A stretch of DNA of 64,000 nt, taken from contig MU394052.1 in the NCBI GenBank assembly GCA_022578605.1, forward strand, positions 1,728,614-1,792,613. Direction: 5' to 3'. The position numbers were made by a program, and so were the translations under genes. Shown in pieces: positions 24,447 through 35,937 of the stretch. Within the stretch, counting starts at the first letter, position 1. Each line of letters begins with the position of its first letter. The notes under the pieces were generated by a model. It saw only the letters and a program-made list of their open reading frames with translations. It was not told the origin of the DNA and did not search any database. Source of the stretch: Camillea tinctor. Its lineage: Eukaryota; Ascomycota; Sordariomycetes; Xylariales; Xylariaceae.

Positions 24447-26188
24447 TTACGCCTTCAACTCTTCCTCAACCTGTTTCTTCACAATCTCTCTGACGGTTTG
24501 CCAGCTATTTTCAACTTCAGTTACTCTCTTCTCCTTCGATTCTAGTCCTACAAACTCCGGGGGCAGCACATTTTTCTCGAAGCTAAAATCAGCTTCGTCC
24601 TTGAGAGCAAGCTCGACAGCGCCAGCAAATTTTGCGGGATGTGCGGTTGACAATGAGATGTGCGGTACGTTAGATCGCGCCATTGACCGCACAGATGCTG
24701 TTACACCTACAGCCGTGTGAGGATCCAAAACATAATTGATTTTGTTGAAGTAGGTTTTGATGGTCTCCACGGTTTGCGAGTCGCTCACCCGCTCGCTCTC
24801 AAAGTCACGCCTGGCGCTAGTGTGGACGTCCTGGTATACGGGTCCGAAGCCGCCATTCGACCTGAGCTGCTTCATCCAGGCAGTAATCTCTTGGCCTGCT
24901 TGCTTCTTGTTCCATTCATCATCCATACCAGCGATAGCGGCGAACTCGTAAGCCAGGAACCAAAGCAGTCGCTCGAAATTGCTAGAGACTAGAATGTCCA
25001 TAGCAGGGCTCAAGGTCTCCTTGACACCGTCCTCGTGCGCCTTGACGCCATCGACTTGCAATCCGCCTTGGGCCTCAAGGCCACGGACTGGCTTCTTCTC
25101 ATACATCCCGGTCTTCCAGAACCGATCCAGGATATCGTTCTCGTTCGTGGCGATGACTAGCTTTTCGGCGGGAAGTCCCATTCTGTAGGCAAAGTATCCG
25201 GCCAGGATATCGCCGAAGTTGCCGGAGGGCACGACGTATCGGACTTTATCGCCGATAGTCAGGTTCGCAGACTTGACGAGACTGAAGTAAGAGTAGAAGT
25301 AGTAGACAATCTGGGCAAGAATTCGCGCCCAGTTGATACTGTTAACGGCGCCGAGGTTGTGGGTCGAGTTGATATCGGGATCAGCGAAGAGGGCCTTAAC
25401 AATGTCCTGGCAGTCATCGAAAGTACCCGTGACTGCTAAGTTGTGTACGTTATCGTCCAGGACTGTAGTCATCTGGGCCTCCTGAATGGGGCTGACCCTG
25501 CCCTTGGGGTGGAGGATAAAGACGGAGACATCCTTCTTCCCACGCAGCCCGTAGATGGCAGCTGAACCAGTGTCACCGCTCGTGGCACCTACGACAGTGA
25601 GGTGATGTCGATCAGCACCCGTCTTCCCAGCATTCTTCCTTACTAGGAAGTACTCAAACAAGTTGCCTAGGAACTGCAGGGCAACATCCTTGAAGGCAAA
25701 GGTTGGGCCGTGGAAGAGCTCGAGGAGATACAGGTTGTCATGGAGATGTTTTAGAGGAGTGGTTTCAGGGGCGCGAAAGGTAGAGTAGCTCCGGTCAATG
25801 ATGCCCTTTAGGTCATCACGGGGGATCTCAGAGGGCGAGATATAGAGAGACAGTATCTCGAGAGCAAGGTCGGGAAAGGAGAGGTCTTTCCAGCTCTGCC
25901 AGTCGACATTGGAGGGAATTTCCTCGGGGATGTAGAGACCGCCATCGCTAGCTAATCCTTTCAAGACGACATCCTCGAAGGATAACTGTAGGGGAACGGG
26001 TAGAGTCAGTTTAGGATCGATCGCCAGCAGGCGAACCAAAAACTACAAAACCAAGAGAAAAGGGAGAAGAATCAAGACCATACATCGTAGTCGTCTCCCC
26101 TGGTGCTCAGATATCGTTGGCTTCCATCTCGGGTCTCCGAGGAGCCATTGGGAACTGACGAGCCGTCTACTCCGTTAGTGTTAGACAT
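24447..26188 (-). CDS. THR4: threonine synthase
   Basis: This PLP enzyme converts O-phosphohomoserine to threonine and phosphate, the last step of threonine synthesis, in the cytosol. Minus-strand exons are 26188-26084 and 25985-24447, with a 98-bp GTATGG...CTACAG intron and a CTGAC branch site; the product is 547 residues. The acceptor at 25986-25987 was chosen because it joins YLSTRGDDYD to LSFEDVVLKGLASDGGLY, the family pattern; reading on from an earlier acceptor would insert unrelated residues. The PLP lysine is in GPTFAFKDVALQFLGN (about Lys134). The SGDTGSAA phosphate-binding loop and the NSINWARI segment are intact. The extension before YLSTRG is about 25 residues. A TGACTC box lies upstream at 26456-26461. 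Confidence 0.96.
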
Positions 26189-26227
26189 GATGTGTTGTCA
26201 ATTGTTGATGTGGAAATTCCCGTGAAG

Positions 26228-26310
26228 GGTAGAGGGGTGAGGGGTGAGGGGTGAAGGGTGAGAGTTGAAGGGATGTCTCGACGGGATGTCTCGACGGGGT
26301 GTGTAGGTGT
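26228..26310. repeat. short tandem repeats in the threonine synthase leader
   Basis: Several GTGAGGG/GTGAAGGG units (26231-26268) are followed by three copies of a GATGTCTCGACGGG-like unit (26271-26305). They lie 40-120 bases upstream of the start codon, probably in the 5' leader. Confidence 0.6.
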
Positions 26311-26455
26311 GACGAAGATGAGGAGAAAAAAAAAAGGTCAGGTCGAGGTCAAGATCGAGTCTAAGGTCAGGTCTAAGGTCTTACAAACTACTACTGGTCG
26401 GATCGAAGAAAGTCAGAAAGTCGGGAAAAAAAGTCATCGTTCCCCGAATTCGGCT

Positions 26456-26461
26456 TGACTC
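26456..26461. promoter_or_regulatory. GCN4/CPC1-type core box upstream of threonine synthase
   Basis: TGACTC (here followed by G) matches six of the seven bases of the TGACTCA site used by the GCN4/CPC1 family of cross-pathway control regulators. It lies about 270 bases before the threonine synthase ATG. Its position in an amino-acid biosynthetic promoter is suggestive, but a 6-base match is weak evidence alone. Confidence 0.35.
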
Positions 26462-27958
26462 GTTTGCCCCGCGCTAAAATAAATTTAGTGCAATTTGCCT
26501 TTTTAGAGCTGAATATAGGGGCATATAGGGGGGAGAGGAGAGGAAGGGGAGGGGAAGGGAGCCTGAAAACCTACTATGTATACCTATCTTATCGGCAAAG
26601 GTACGTTACATTGCATACATATTACTATGTGCAGCAAAGTATCCGTTAACCATACCCAAGTGCATCATCAAAACCAAACTTAAAACGAAACTTATCGTGC
26701 GATGCAGTTACCCGTTTTAATCCCAAGTTCCCGGGTCACGCTACCTGAGGTAGGTACAACTATTGAAATGCAATAGGGCTGCACTTCCTTTCGCTTCTTC
26801 TCGGCTCCTATTCTATTGAAACCTGCATCCGTCTTACCTCCTCCCATTGGCTGTGAGCTATGTACAAGACGAACCTACCTACATACACCTACATACACCT
26901 AACCTAGGTTAGGTAGTTAGGTACTTTTAGTACTTACACGACCTTCCTGCATGCATAACCCGCGTAAGTTAAGTCTAGATTAATCGTCTTCCTCATATTA
27001 AGTATATAATAATTAATATATATGGTGTTTTATGTAACGAGGTAGATGTAATCAATATCAATCATTTGATTTAATAATGGTAAAAAGAAAACAACATTTA
27101 TTAAACGTGAGAAGGTTTAACGTTTTTTTTCCAACCAAATTGTAGGCCCCGGGCCGTTACTTGATCGTTATGTGGGGCAATGAGAAGTTTAAAGGATTAA
27201 ATAGGGGGGCAACCCAGGGCATTGATACCCCTTCAGCCCTATAATCACCTAACCTAGGGGAGATTTTACCTGCATGCCCAGGTGGTCTCTAATTGAAGTA
27301 CCCCTGAATTCCTCGCTACCATCATCCAAAATCCAGTTTATCTCTCCCACATCGCATCGCCCTCTCCTAATGTTTCCGCCTCTCTTAGATCCTCACATAA
27401 CCCGTCGAGAGCATTATTATCGCCCCTGAAGGTTACCTCCGCGCACGTGTGTGCAGCTATGCCAATCCGCGCCGGCAGCCACAGCTTGGTCCCGCCACTG
27501 CGTCTTGTATTTATGCACCTCTGTAGTTAGCCGAGACAAGAACGCAAGACACCCGTCGTTAAGGATTAGCGCGGAGACGAAGAGGAGTTCTGCGAGAAAG
27601 ACAAGAGCTGTGGGAGACATGGGAAACCTTGTTAACCTAGATGATATAATGTATAAGATATACGATTGCAAATTAAAAGTTGTGCTATTACTCGATAGCT
27701 CGACGGGTAAAACAGGACGCTATGGGCCGAATGAGCAATAGCCCCTTTTTATTTCACAACTGAATTAATCAGAGCACAGAGTAGAGGATGAATTGATATA
27801 CATAATGTCACTGTCTATTGCGCAGTGCTTCCTCCCATCGGGGCCCCTATTTCCCCCTTCATACCCAGATATCCAACAAGGCAGATAACCAACCACAAAT
27901 TTCCCAGGTAAAAAAAGAAAAAAAGAAAACGTGAGAGAAAACTAAGGACCATCATCTC
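26462..27958. other. 1.5-kb gene-free stretch
   Basis: It is AT-rich. Repeated TACACCTACATACACCTAACCTAGGTTAGGTAG motifs occur in shorter pieces at 26878-26925. Overlapping frames of 96 and 84 codons at 27417-27741 on both strands have no protein signature. Confidence 0.5.
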
Positions 27959-28782
27959 CTACGCCCTCAACCCCGCCTTCACAAACAGCGTCATGATGAA
28001 CCCGATACCCACGCCCCACACCAGCGTGCGCGCCTCCGCCAGCTTGCGGTTGTTCTGCCCCCAGATGTACACCCACGTGTAGGCGACCCGGCTGGCGACG
28101 TACCCCGCCGCCAGCGCGTTGAGCGTGTCCTTGGGCAAGCCCGCCGCGTTGCCCGCCACCACCGCGGCCGCGTACAGCGGCAGGTTCTCGAACGCGTTGG
28201 CGCTGCAGGCCTCGGCGCGGAGGATCCGGGCCTTGAGCTAGAAAGTGGGGGGGAGAGTTAGAGAGAAAAAGGGGTAAAGGGGGGGGGAGAAGGGGTAGGA
28301 GACTTACCTCCTTGTCGATATCTGCGTTCTCGAGGCGAGCCGCGAAGGTTCGCGGGTTCGACGGGTCGAAGAACTTCTTCCCGGCGCCCGAAAACCCGGA
28401 GTACCCCCTCGGGGCCAGGGCCTGTCATGCATGCATCGCGCGGTCAGCATTTAGTAAGCGTACCAGTTCATGGATATTCCCTCATCTAGAAGCTGGCGGT
28501 TGCTAAGTGACTATGGTGAAGAAAAGGGAGGGGCAAAAAGCTGGGTTTGCTTTTGGGATGGAGTTAAGCGGCAAGTTTAGAGCAAGAGCAAGAGCCGGCG
28601 CTGATAGAGAGCTGGTTTGCAGCAGATACGGAAACGTACCAGGAAGAGAGCTACTGGGATCTAGTAACGAAGGTTAGTTTACTTGCCCATTTTTATAAAA
28701 CATGGGGGGTGGGAACATTGCCGGTCGTTTAACTGACAGTGAAGTAAGAGATGTTCTGGTTAAAGTTGAGGAGTGAAGCCAT
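27959..28782 (-). CDS. MAPEG-family membrane protein
   Basis: This is a small integral membrane protein of the MAPEG superfamily (eicosanoid/glutathione metabolism type). In fungi the role is usually unknown. Minus-strand exons are 28782-28738, 28660-28640, 28421-28308 and 28237-27959, all joined at phase 0; the product is 152 residues. The first helix is assembled from three exons: LNFNQNISYFT, the 7-residue IPVALFL, then ALAPRGYSG. The family core follows: ARILRAEACSANAFENLPLYAAAVVAGNAAGL (R..A...N..E motif), then YVASRVAYTWVYI and a final helix. The three introns are 77, 218 and 70 bp. The 21-bp second exon is very short but has a good acceptor (CTAAC branch, CTAG) and a GTACGT donor, and it restores the expected hydrophobic N-terminus. 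Confidence 0.85.
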
Positions 28783-28800
28783 CGTGAAAGTTTTCTAGGT

Positions 28801-28841
<41 letters not shown>

Positions 28842-28857
28842 GCGTGTGTGTGTATAC
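28801..28857. repeat. (TA)n(TG)n microsatellite
   Basis: About six TA units are followed by more than ten TG units with a CGCG interruption. It starts some 20 bases upstream of the MAPEG start codon, so it lies in that gene's leader or promoter. Confidence 0.9.
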
Positions 28858-29766
28858 AGGATTTCCTTAATGATGATTATCTCGAAGTGCTTGGAGCAGA
28901 GCTTGGTTTAAATATCATAGTTGGCTTGTCGTCCTTAAATAAGGTGCTTGAGATCATAAATTTGGAATCCTTCAGGAGTGGGTTCTAAGACAATCGGTGG
29001 TAAGTACTATAACGAACGTGTTACCCCTGTTACAAAATGCATGTTACAACTTCTAAGTGTTTCTAATTGGAGATTGGGTTGAGCTGAACATTACTAAACC
29101 TGCTTGCATGTGGACATGTCCGTACATCCAATATATCAATAAGTTAGCACCTAGTAGTGGACATGTAGTAGCACTTCCTTGGCTAGCTTAATTATAAGCC
29201 CGACGATGACAAATTGTCGATACTAGCTGCAGGAATCAGACCCAGGCAGTCAGGCTTGATAAAGTCGACCTAGCGGGCCTGGGCTGCCGGGGTTGCATCC
29301 TCACGCTGCGATGATTTCCAAATACCTGGCATATTTATTGGAAGTGAGATTCACTTAACCTGTAGCCAACGCGGCTGGCTCCACTGCTCGACATACCAAA
29401 GCCATCAAGGTTAATAACGTTCACGTAGATGATTGGCTTCCTCGACCAAAACTCGATCAAGATGTCACTTTACTTACTACCGGTAAACCTCACAGTCCGA
29501 TCCATCCCGGTGCTAAATTCATAGGATCCGAGAATTTATAATAGTCACGGTCAATACTATGTATCTTTCCCCGTTATAATATAGTGCCATAGTTACCTAG
29601 GTAATCATTTATTATATCATTTTCTCGTTATCCGGCCATACAAAAATTGATTAGTTAAGGGTATCTTGAGCGGACTTTTTGTCTACAATAACATATGTTC
29701 TAAGTAATTTGTACAACAACTTACTACTCAACAACAGAAATGACCGACGAACACATACTTTCAGAT
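28858..29766. other. intergenic
   Basis: No gene is supported. The stretch is AT-rich towards 29550-29720, beyond the 3' end of the Zn2Cys6 gene. Confidence 0.5.
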
Positions 29767-32306
29767 TCACATAAACTCGCTTCCTCCCCAATCACCCCAT
29801 AACTCATTAAGGTCCGATCCAAGCATCTCAAAGTTGACATCTGGGTTTGGTACAAGGAGCTGGCTAGACTCTGTCGTTGGAAGTAACCATGGCATAGAGA
29901 GTGGTAAGCCATCGCGATGTAATAAGGTGCCGCCCATCAAGGTAGGTGGCGTTTCGTTCGTGTATGTATTGACCGTCTGGAATGGTGGTTAGTAGAGCAC
30001 CTAGGTAGAAGTTGAGTGGGAAGCTGAATATCTTACACTAGGTCCGCTGCCTGTTGATTCCTGGTTCGAGTGGGGCGTGGACGTATTATCCTGCGGCTGC
30101 TGGCTAGGGAACTGGGGAATTTGGTATGCCAATAGCTTATAATGTAGACTGATAAACCTCTCGGCAGACGACGCCTTCGCTGCTTCTGGGGTCTTAATGC
30201 CCAGATGGGTTTCTAGTAGACCGCATGCAGCGCACATCGACGAATAACCCCATGGGTCATTGTTGCCACACCTGAGGACTCTATCTTCCTTCAGGGCAAT
30301 GCATTTCTCGATAAGCTTGAGAGTTTCTCGCGCGTTAGACATGATCAACCCTACCGAATCTGTCACCTTTGTCAGTATCAGGGTAAAATCACTTCTGCTC
30401 GGATGGACACACCTCTAGGCTGGTATAGGGAGACATTGCACAGGTTGATGGCTGCGTTCATTGTGTCTTCGCGAAGAAAATACAATGTACGAATCCCTTT
30501 CTGAAAGAGTCGATCATGCATCAAAACTAAGTCCCGGGCCGCATTGTAGTACATCAACTCGGCTGTTTGATACCGCGAATGGTACTTGCGCAGCTTAAGG
30601 TAAGGTTGATGTAAGGGTATGAGATACTGCCGAAGCTGAAGATGAAGTAACGTATGGGCTAATATCGGTTTGTTTGACACTTCCGACTGTTTATCACATT
30701 CTAGGTCCCAAGCCGGTAACGCATCGATCTCCTGGGAGATCATATCACTGTATTGAAGGACCTGCTCCCACTCCAGATCTACCGGAGGACCAGTCAACAA
30801 CTTGTTCAACTCGAGGCGAAGGGGAAGACTCTGGCGGCTGATATGGGCGTATGACGAGAAGGTGTATTCAGTACGTGGTCGAGATACCGGCAACTCGGTA
30901 GAGGTCTCATCAAAACTCTCGTCGTCAACATTCCGAGGTGCATCGGCGTCATTGTAGACCTGGCTGAGCAGCGTTGGGACTCCTTGATCAAAAGATGCTT
31001 GAACATCAAATTCGATCATGGTCGCCCACAATCGTCTTCTCATCTCTCGGTTATAGGGGGTGATTTTGATGGACACGTGATCGGGATCATGATGCAAACC
31101 GACAGTAATACCCTCGCGAATCAATGCCCCTGACGTCGTCCAAAACCTCTTCTTTTTGATGATATTTACTCTCTTGGCGAGATAGAGCAGACATGCAATC
31201 TGATAATGTACAAGCTTGCGGTGTTTCTGGCTCTGACGATCGCACCATTGGTCACATGCCTTGATCCATTTCTCAGCGGTTTGGAATGCGCTTGACTTCA
31301 CCCCCACGAACTTATTCGATGCCTGCATGTCAAGGCAGCATGACACAGATATCATGGAAAGGACAAGTGCAGTGAAAGAGGCGCATCTGGGTTTTAGGGG
31401 GTCCCAGAAAGAGGCATACTCCTTCTTGAAGGTGGGAATGTGGATAATGCGGTGAAGCTGTTCGAACTGATCCAGGTAAACATTGATGAGGCCATCCGTT
31501 TCCTCCTTGGACGGGAACAAGGACTCGAGGTACAGGTCAGGCTGCAAGAAATGCTTGTCGCGATCTTCTTTTCTTTTGGCGCGGTCCTTCCGCTGAATAT
31601 TGAGAGGCCGCAGCCATTCATCAGCCGTCTCTTTCATGAAGGGACATATACCGGTGAGTTCTCGGAGCGAGGACCAGGCATTGTGTGGTCCAAAATACTT
31701 GGTTTTAAAATTATTCCCCCTGAGAAACTTGACTTCCAGGCCATCGGCGGTCTCGGGGATAAAAGACGGGCCCCAGGGGCCGGGCGGGGCCTCCTTAGGT
31801 GCGGCTTCTTTAGCATTTGCTGGCGAGGCCACGACAGTGCTTCCGTCCACCGACGTCTGTTTAGAGAGGGCGTTTCTCAACTGGGTGACTTCGAGCTCAA
31901 GTTTGCGTATCCTCTCATGATCCCGAGCTGTATCTCTCAGAACAGAGCTGTCCAGCTCCCGCCGCACGGGGTGGTGACCTGCAATGGGACGACGCGATTC
32001 CTGGCTGAGGGTAAGTAAGGGGGACAGCACGGGACCGAAGGTGGTCTTGTCTCCGGCGAGAGGGGCGGTGGTAATGGGACCGCCGGGCCGGGATTCATAG
32101 GTACATCTCTCAGGAGTACCCGACTTGATGCAACGATCACAGGGTAACTCTCTCGAACAAGACAACTTTCTCCTGCGGCACTCTAGACACGACAAGCGGA
32201 CACGTTGACGCTTCCTGGCGGGCTCCTGAGAATTATCCGGGTTTTCATCGTGACCATCTTCTTCGGTGGGGTTCACGTTTGCACTGGCAGGCTCAGGCTC
32301 GGTCAT
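29767..32306 (-). CDS. Zn2Cys6 transcription factor with fungal-specific regulatory domain
   Basis: This is a nuclear DNA-binding regulator. Minus-strand exons are 32306-30413, 30359-30037 and 29976-29767, with two in-phase GT-AG introns (53 and 60 bp); the product is 808 residues. The zinc cluster has cysteines at 40, 43, 50, 56, 59 and 68 (CLECRRRKLSCSRELPCDRC), preceded by a basic stretch (RKRQRVR). A short heptad-like segment (HERIRKLELEVTQLRNAL, about 130-147) can dimerise it. The central fungal_trans domain is visible from FLQPDLYLESLFPSKEE to about residue 520, including MRRRLWATMIEFDVQAS. The last exon ends in an acidic, aromatic tail (NELWGDWGGSEFM) that may be an activation segment. 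Using only the first exon would lose the C-terminal 177 residues. The target pathway cannot be told from sequence. Confidence 0.9.
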
Positions 32307-33786
32307 GGCTTCGGAGGTGAAGCCGGAATAAAGAAGTTAAGGTTGAATGAATTGGGACCTGACTTGGGGGGAAGGGGGGGGGGGCCTGACTTGATCTGAT
32401 TGATAAGATTAAGAAGTTCAAGGTAACGAAATGGGGCATATGATGTACCACCTTTTTTTAACTTTGAGTCACTCGGCGAAAAGAAATATTGGTTTGATGG
32501 GTAAGCAAAAGTAGTACGTAGTATGAAACATCAAGGCAGCAAGTTCACGCTGCAGGTTCTCTCTCTCCCTCGGCGATATTAGCTCGGAATTCGGATTTTA
32601 GACAAGTTCACTTATACGAGGACATCAGCTATACTAAAGAAATCAGAACTTGGTCATAGCTCTTACATTAGCGTATCTACGTATGCACTAGTTTTTGTGC
32701 AACGTATAACTCCGCAGTATTTTATCCATTCATATTGTAATTCGTACTACCTATTGTATGACATCTGGTAAGAAACTGATACACTTGCATAATCCTGTAG
32801 GTAGTACTTGACCCCACCTATCTACAACTACCTAGTGGGGTGATGAATGTAGGTACACTAAGTACCTAGGTACCTAGTGTAGAGCGGTGTAATTTAAAAA
32901 GGAGTTGAATGAGCCATAATAATAATAATACCTGATACGGGAAATGGTAATCTTCTAGAAGTGCACTATACGATGAAAGTAGCATTATAAAGTAATTATA
33001 CTGCATATGGTGACAAGTTTCGAAATAGGGACCTACTAACTACATACTAACTATTGACATACTACATGCATTATACTAACCTACAACTACAAAATTCTAA
33101 GTTGAGACTTGCCTTGGAAAGACCTTTACTAAAGGTAGAGAATAACCTTAGATTTAGTATTAGGTAGGTCAAGTTACCAGCCTCAAAGCTGGGGAATGTG
33201 GCTATTTGTGGGACATCAATGGGTGGATGGACAGGCGGCAAAGACGGGATGAAAGCTTGAGGTATGTAGGTACTGCTAGGTATTTAGCACCCTAGCTGTA
33301 GGTAGGATGTAGTGTAATATGTAGTGTATGGTTAAATTGTGGGGTCCAACTGATGTCAGCGATCCCCTTACCTACTACTAACCTACATAACTTAAACCTT
33401 AATACCTAACCTTACACTAATACACTAATGTATCTTGTGTATTATTATTGTCTTATTGTTTAAGGGTCTTTTCTTCCCAAAAAAACAAAAAGGATCCATC
33501 GTGATCTTCAAATCTACACCTCCTATTAGTCAAGTCTCAACCAAAACACCCCCTTCATCCACCCAGTTCCAGTACCCTTAATCTTTGGCTGGTCGTGGCG
33601 TCAACCATGGCACGGTGCTTATATGATGTCTTGGTTAACGTCCCTACGTCCCTATTCGACCCGCGAGACCTCGCAGAATGTTCTACCGCCGTATTACGTT
33701 CCTCCTCCTCCTCCTCGAATAGCCATAGCCATAAGCCATAGTCACGAACGTGCTGTCGGAATGAGGTAGCAATAAGCAAAATCACC
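32307..33786. other. 1.5-kb divergent promoter region
   Basis: It separates the Zn2Cys6 gene (-) from the phosphoesterase (+). It is rich in TAGGTA/TACCTA motifs (for example AAGTACCTAGGTACCTAG at 32859-32877; others at 33155-33420). No gene is seen. Confidence 0.55.
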
Positions 33787-35132
33787 ATGTTATTGTCCTT
33801 AGGAAGCGTCCTCGCTTTGGTCGGCGGCGTGACCGCTTCTGCTCCACGCATAGTGCCTGGTAAAGCTTTTGATAGATTCATTAGCATCTGGCTGGAGAAT
33901 CAGGTTCGTGTTCGCTCCCTTTTCCGACAATGGCTTAGGCTTAAGCAAACCTCCTCAGATGGGTATCGCTAACAAACCTGGTTTACGTTTGGTTTATGTA
34001 GGATTTCGATAAAGTCATTGCGGATTCCGATTTCGCCGACCTCAGAAAGCTTGGTATACTCCAGACGCGATACTATGCGCAGACACACCCCAGCCAGCCC
34101 AATTACATAGCTGCCGTTGGGGGTGACTATTTCGGACTAGACCACGATGAAGTTATCCGCATCCCCTCCAACGTGTCTACGGTGGTCGACCTGCTCGATA
34201 CCAGATTGATCAGCTGGAGGGGATATTTCGAGGGTCTCCCGGGTCCGGGCTATATGGCCGAGGGCAGCACTACATCAGATGGGACATGGGATTATGTGCG
34301 AAAACACAAGTGAGTCGCGTCGTCCATGGCGGGTAATAAACCGCCCCCCCGTAGCTACTATATATACCTATAACTAACCAACCAACCGAATAGCCCATTC
34401 GTCTCGTTTGATTCCATTAACAAGGATGGTTTGCGACTAGCCAACTTGTTATCCTTCCGAGATTTCGAAAGGGATCTAGCCGCCGGTACGGTGCCCCAGT
34501 TTGTGATGATGAGCCCCAATATGCTCAACGATGGACACAATACGACTCTAGACTATGCAACGAAATGGGCTCATGGCTTCGTGATGAGATTGCTCGCCGA
34601 CGGGGCCTTTACCGAGAGAACATTAATACAACTCACGTACGATGAAACCGAGAGTTATTCTGAGCCGAATCGTATCGTATCTCTATTACTTGGCAACGCA
34701 GTCCCAGAAGCCCTTAGGGGGACCATCGACGACACCTTTTACACACACTATTCCATCTTATCGACAGTCGAAAACAACTGGAATTTACCACACCTGGGTC
34801 GGTACGATGTTGGCGCCAATGTCTTCAAGCTTTTGGCAGGTATTTCGGGATATGTCAACAAAGAACCGCCAAATGTCGTCACCGTGAATAATTCTGTGTC
34901 ATATCCCGGTCCATTCAACAGAAATCACACGACGAAGCTCCCGACTATTGCTGCGCCTAATACGAAATTAATGGGACCCGGAGGATGGGGCATCCACGAG
35001 GGTATTCGTGATAAGTGGGAGAAAGCAGCTGCCGGAGGTACACCATATGACGGCAGCGGTAGTGTGTATGATGGTGATACCTTGCCAGTATACAAGCCGT
35101 TAGACCAGATTCCTCTGCCTCAGGGGATATAG
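33787..35132 (+). CDS. secreted phosphoesterase family protein (acid phosphatase type)
   Basis: This member of the phosphoesterase family (PF04185 type) resembles fungal secreted acid phosphatases of the PHOA group, which release phosphate from organic esters at the cell surface or outside. Exons are 33787-33903, 34002-34309 and 34394-35132, giving 387 residues with all junctions in phase. A signal peptide (MLLSLGSVLALVGGVTASA) precedes FDRFISIWLENQDFDKVI, the usual N-terminal metal-site segment. The SQPNYIAAVGGDYFG motif and LTYDETESYSEPNRI (matching the family TFDETE...NR) are present, and DDTFYTHYSILSTVENNW is the typical C-terminal motif. Several N-glycosylation sites (NVS, NTT, NHT, NNS) fit secretion. 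Confidence 0.9.
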
Positions 35133-35937
35133 CTCACGTCAATCTCCAAATGATACATGTGTTGATGTCTGATATCGTTATATAATAATGAAGCGCTAAT
35201 ATCTCTGTTTTACAATTTCGTATGAATACCCGAAAGATCTTCCTATGTTTTTTTTTCTCGATCAATAGACTTGTTCGTCGTATCATGTACAGACGATCGG
35301 ATAGAATTCCATCCCTATTCATTACGTATTGACATGTCATTTGATGACTGTTCAGTACAAGGGAGTCTGTTCTAGATCTCACCTATCAAAGCATTTGGAG
35401 CGTACTCCTACCACAGACTGATGCATATTGGCTGCGGCTCCTTTCATCCATATGCCGTTCCAGATACAAGCAGTGTGCATGCACAGAAGCACGGAGTAGT
35501 ACGGGATTTCGTGCAATAAGGAATGCCCTTCTCTTCTCCCTCCCCCCCCTTCCCTCAACACACTGCTTACCAACGTGGGATAGTGGTATGACTTTCTAGG
35601 GGTTGACCCCTGCGCCCATGTAGCCATAGATATTTGAGTGAGGCCCTGCCCCCCCTCCGATCGAGATCACTATATTCCAACCCCACACCTTGAATTAGAT
35701 GTACGTCGGACTGGAACTCCCATACTACATCCAGTGGGTGAAGGGAGATATTGATACCATATATAAGCTTGGATTAGATAGATATAGAATTGATCCAGCG
35801 TTTATCATAAGAGGGAAGAAACACACAAAGTACCACATCATTATCATCAGATAGAAAGTCATAAAAGAGGAATAAGGCATCAAGATACTTCAAAATTGCC
35901 ACCCCCATCGTATCGTAATCATGTCTCTCTCTATACG
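35133..35937. other. intergenic between convergent genes
   Basis: This lies between the 3' ends of the phosphoesterase (+) and the second Zn2Cys6 gene (-). Nothing coding is supported. Confidence 0.55.

Noticed and set aside
27417..27741. overlapping frames of 84 and 96 codons on opposite strands
   Set aside because: Mutual shadows with no recognised motif; neither has a convincing context.
31440..32018. 192-codon + strand frame
   Set aside because: Antisense to the zinc-cluster regulator exon.
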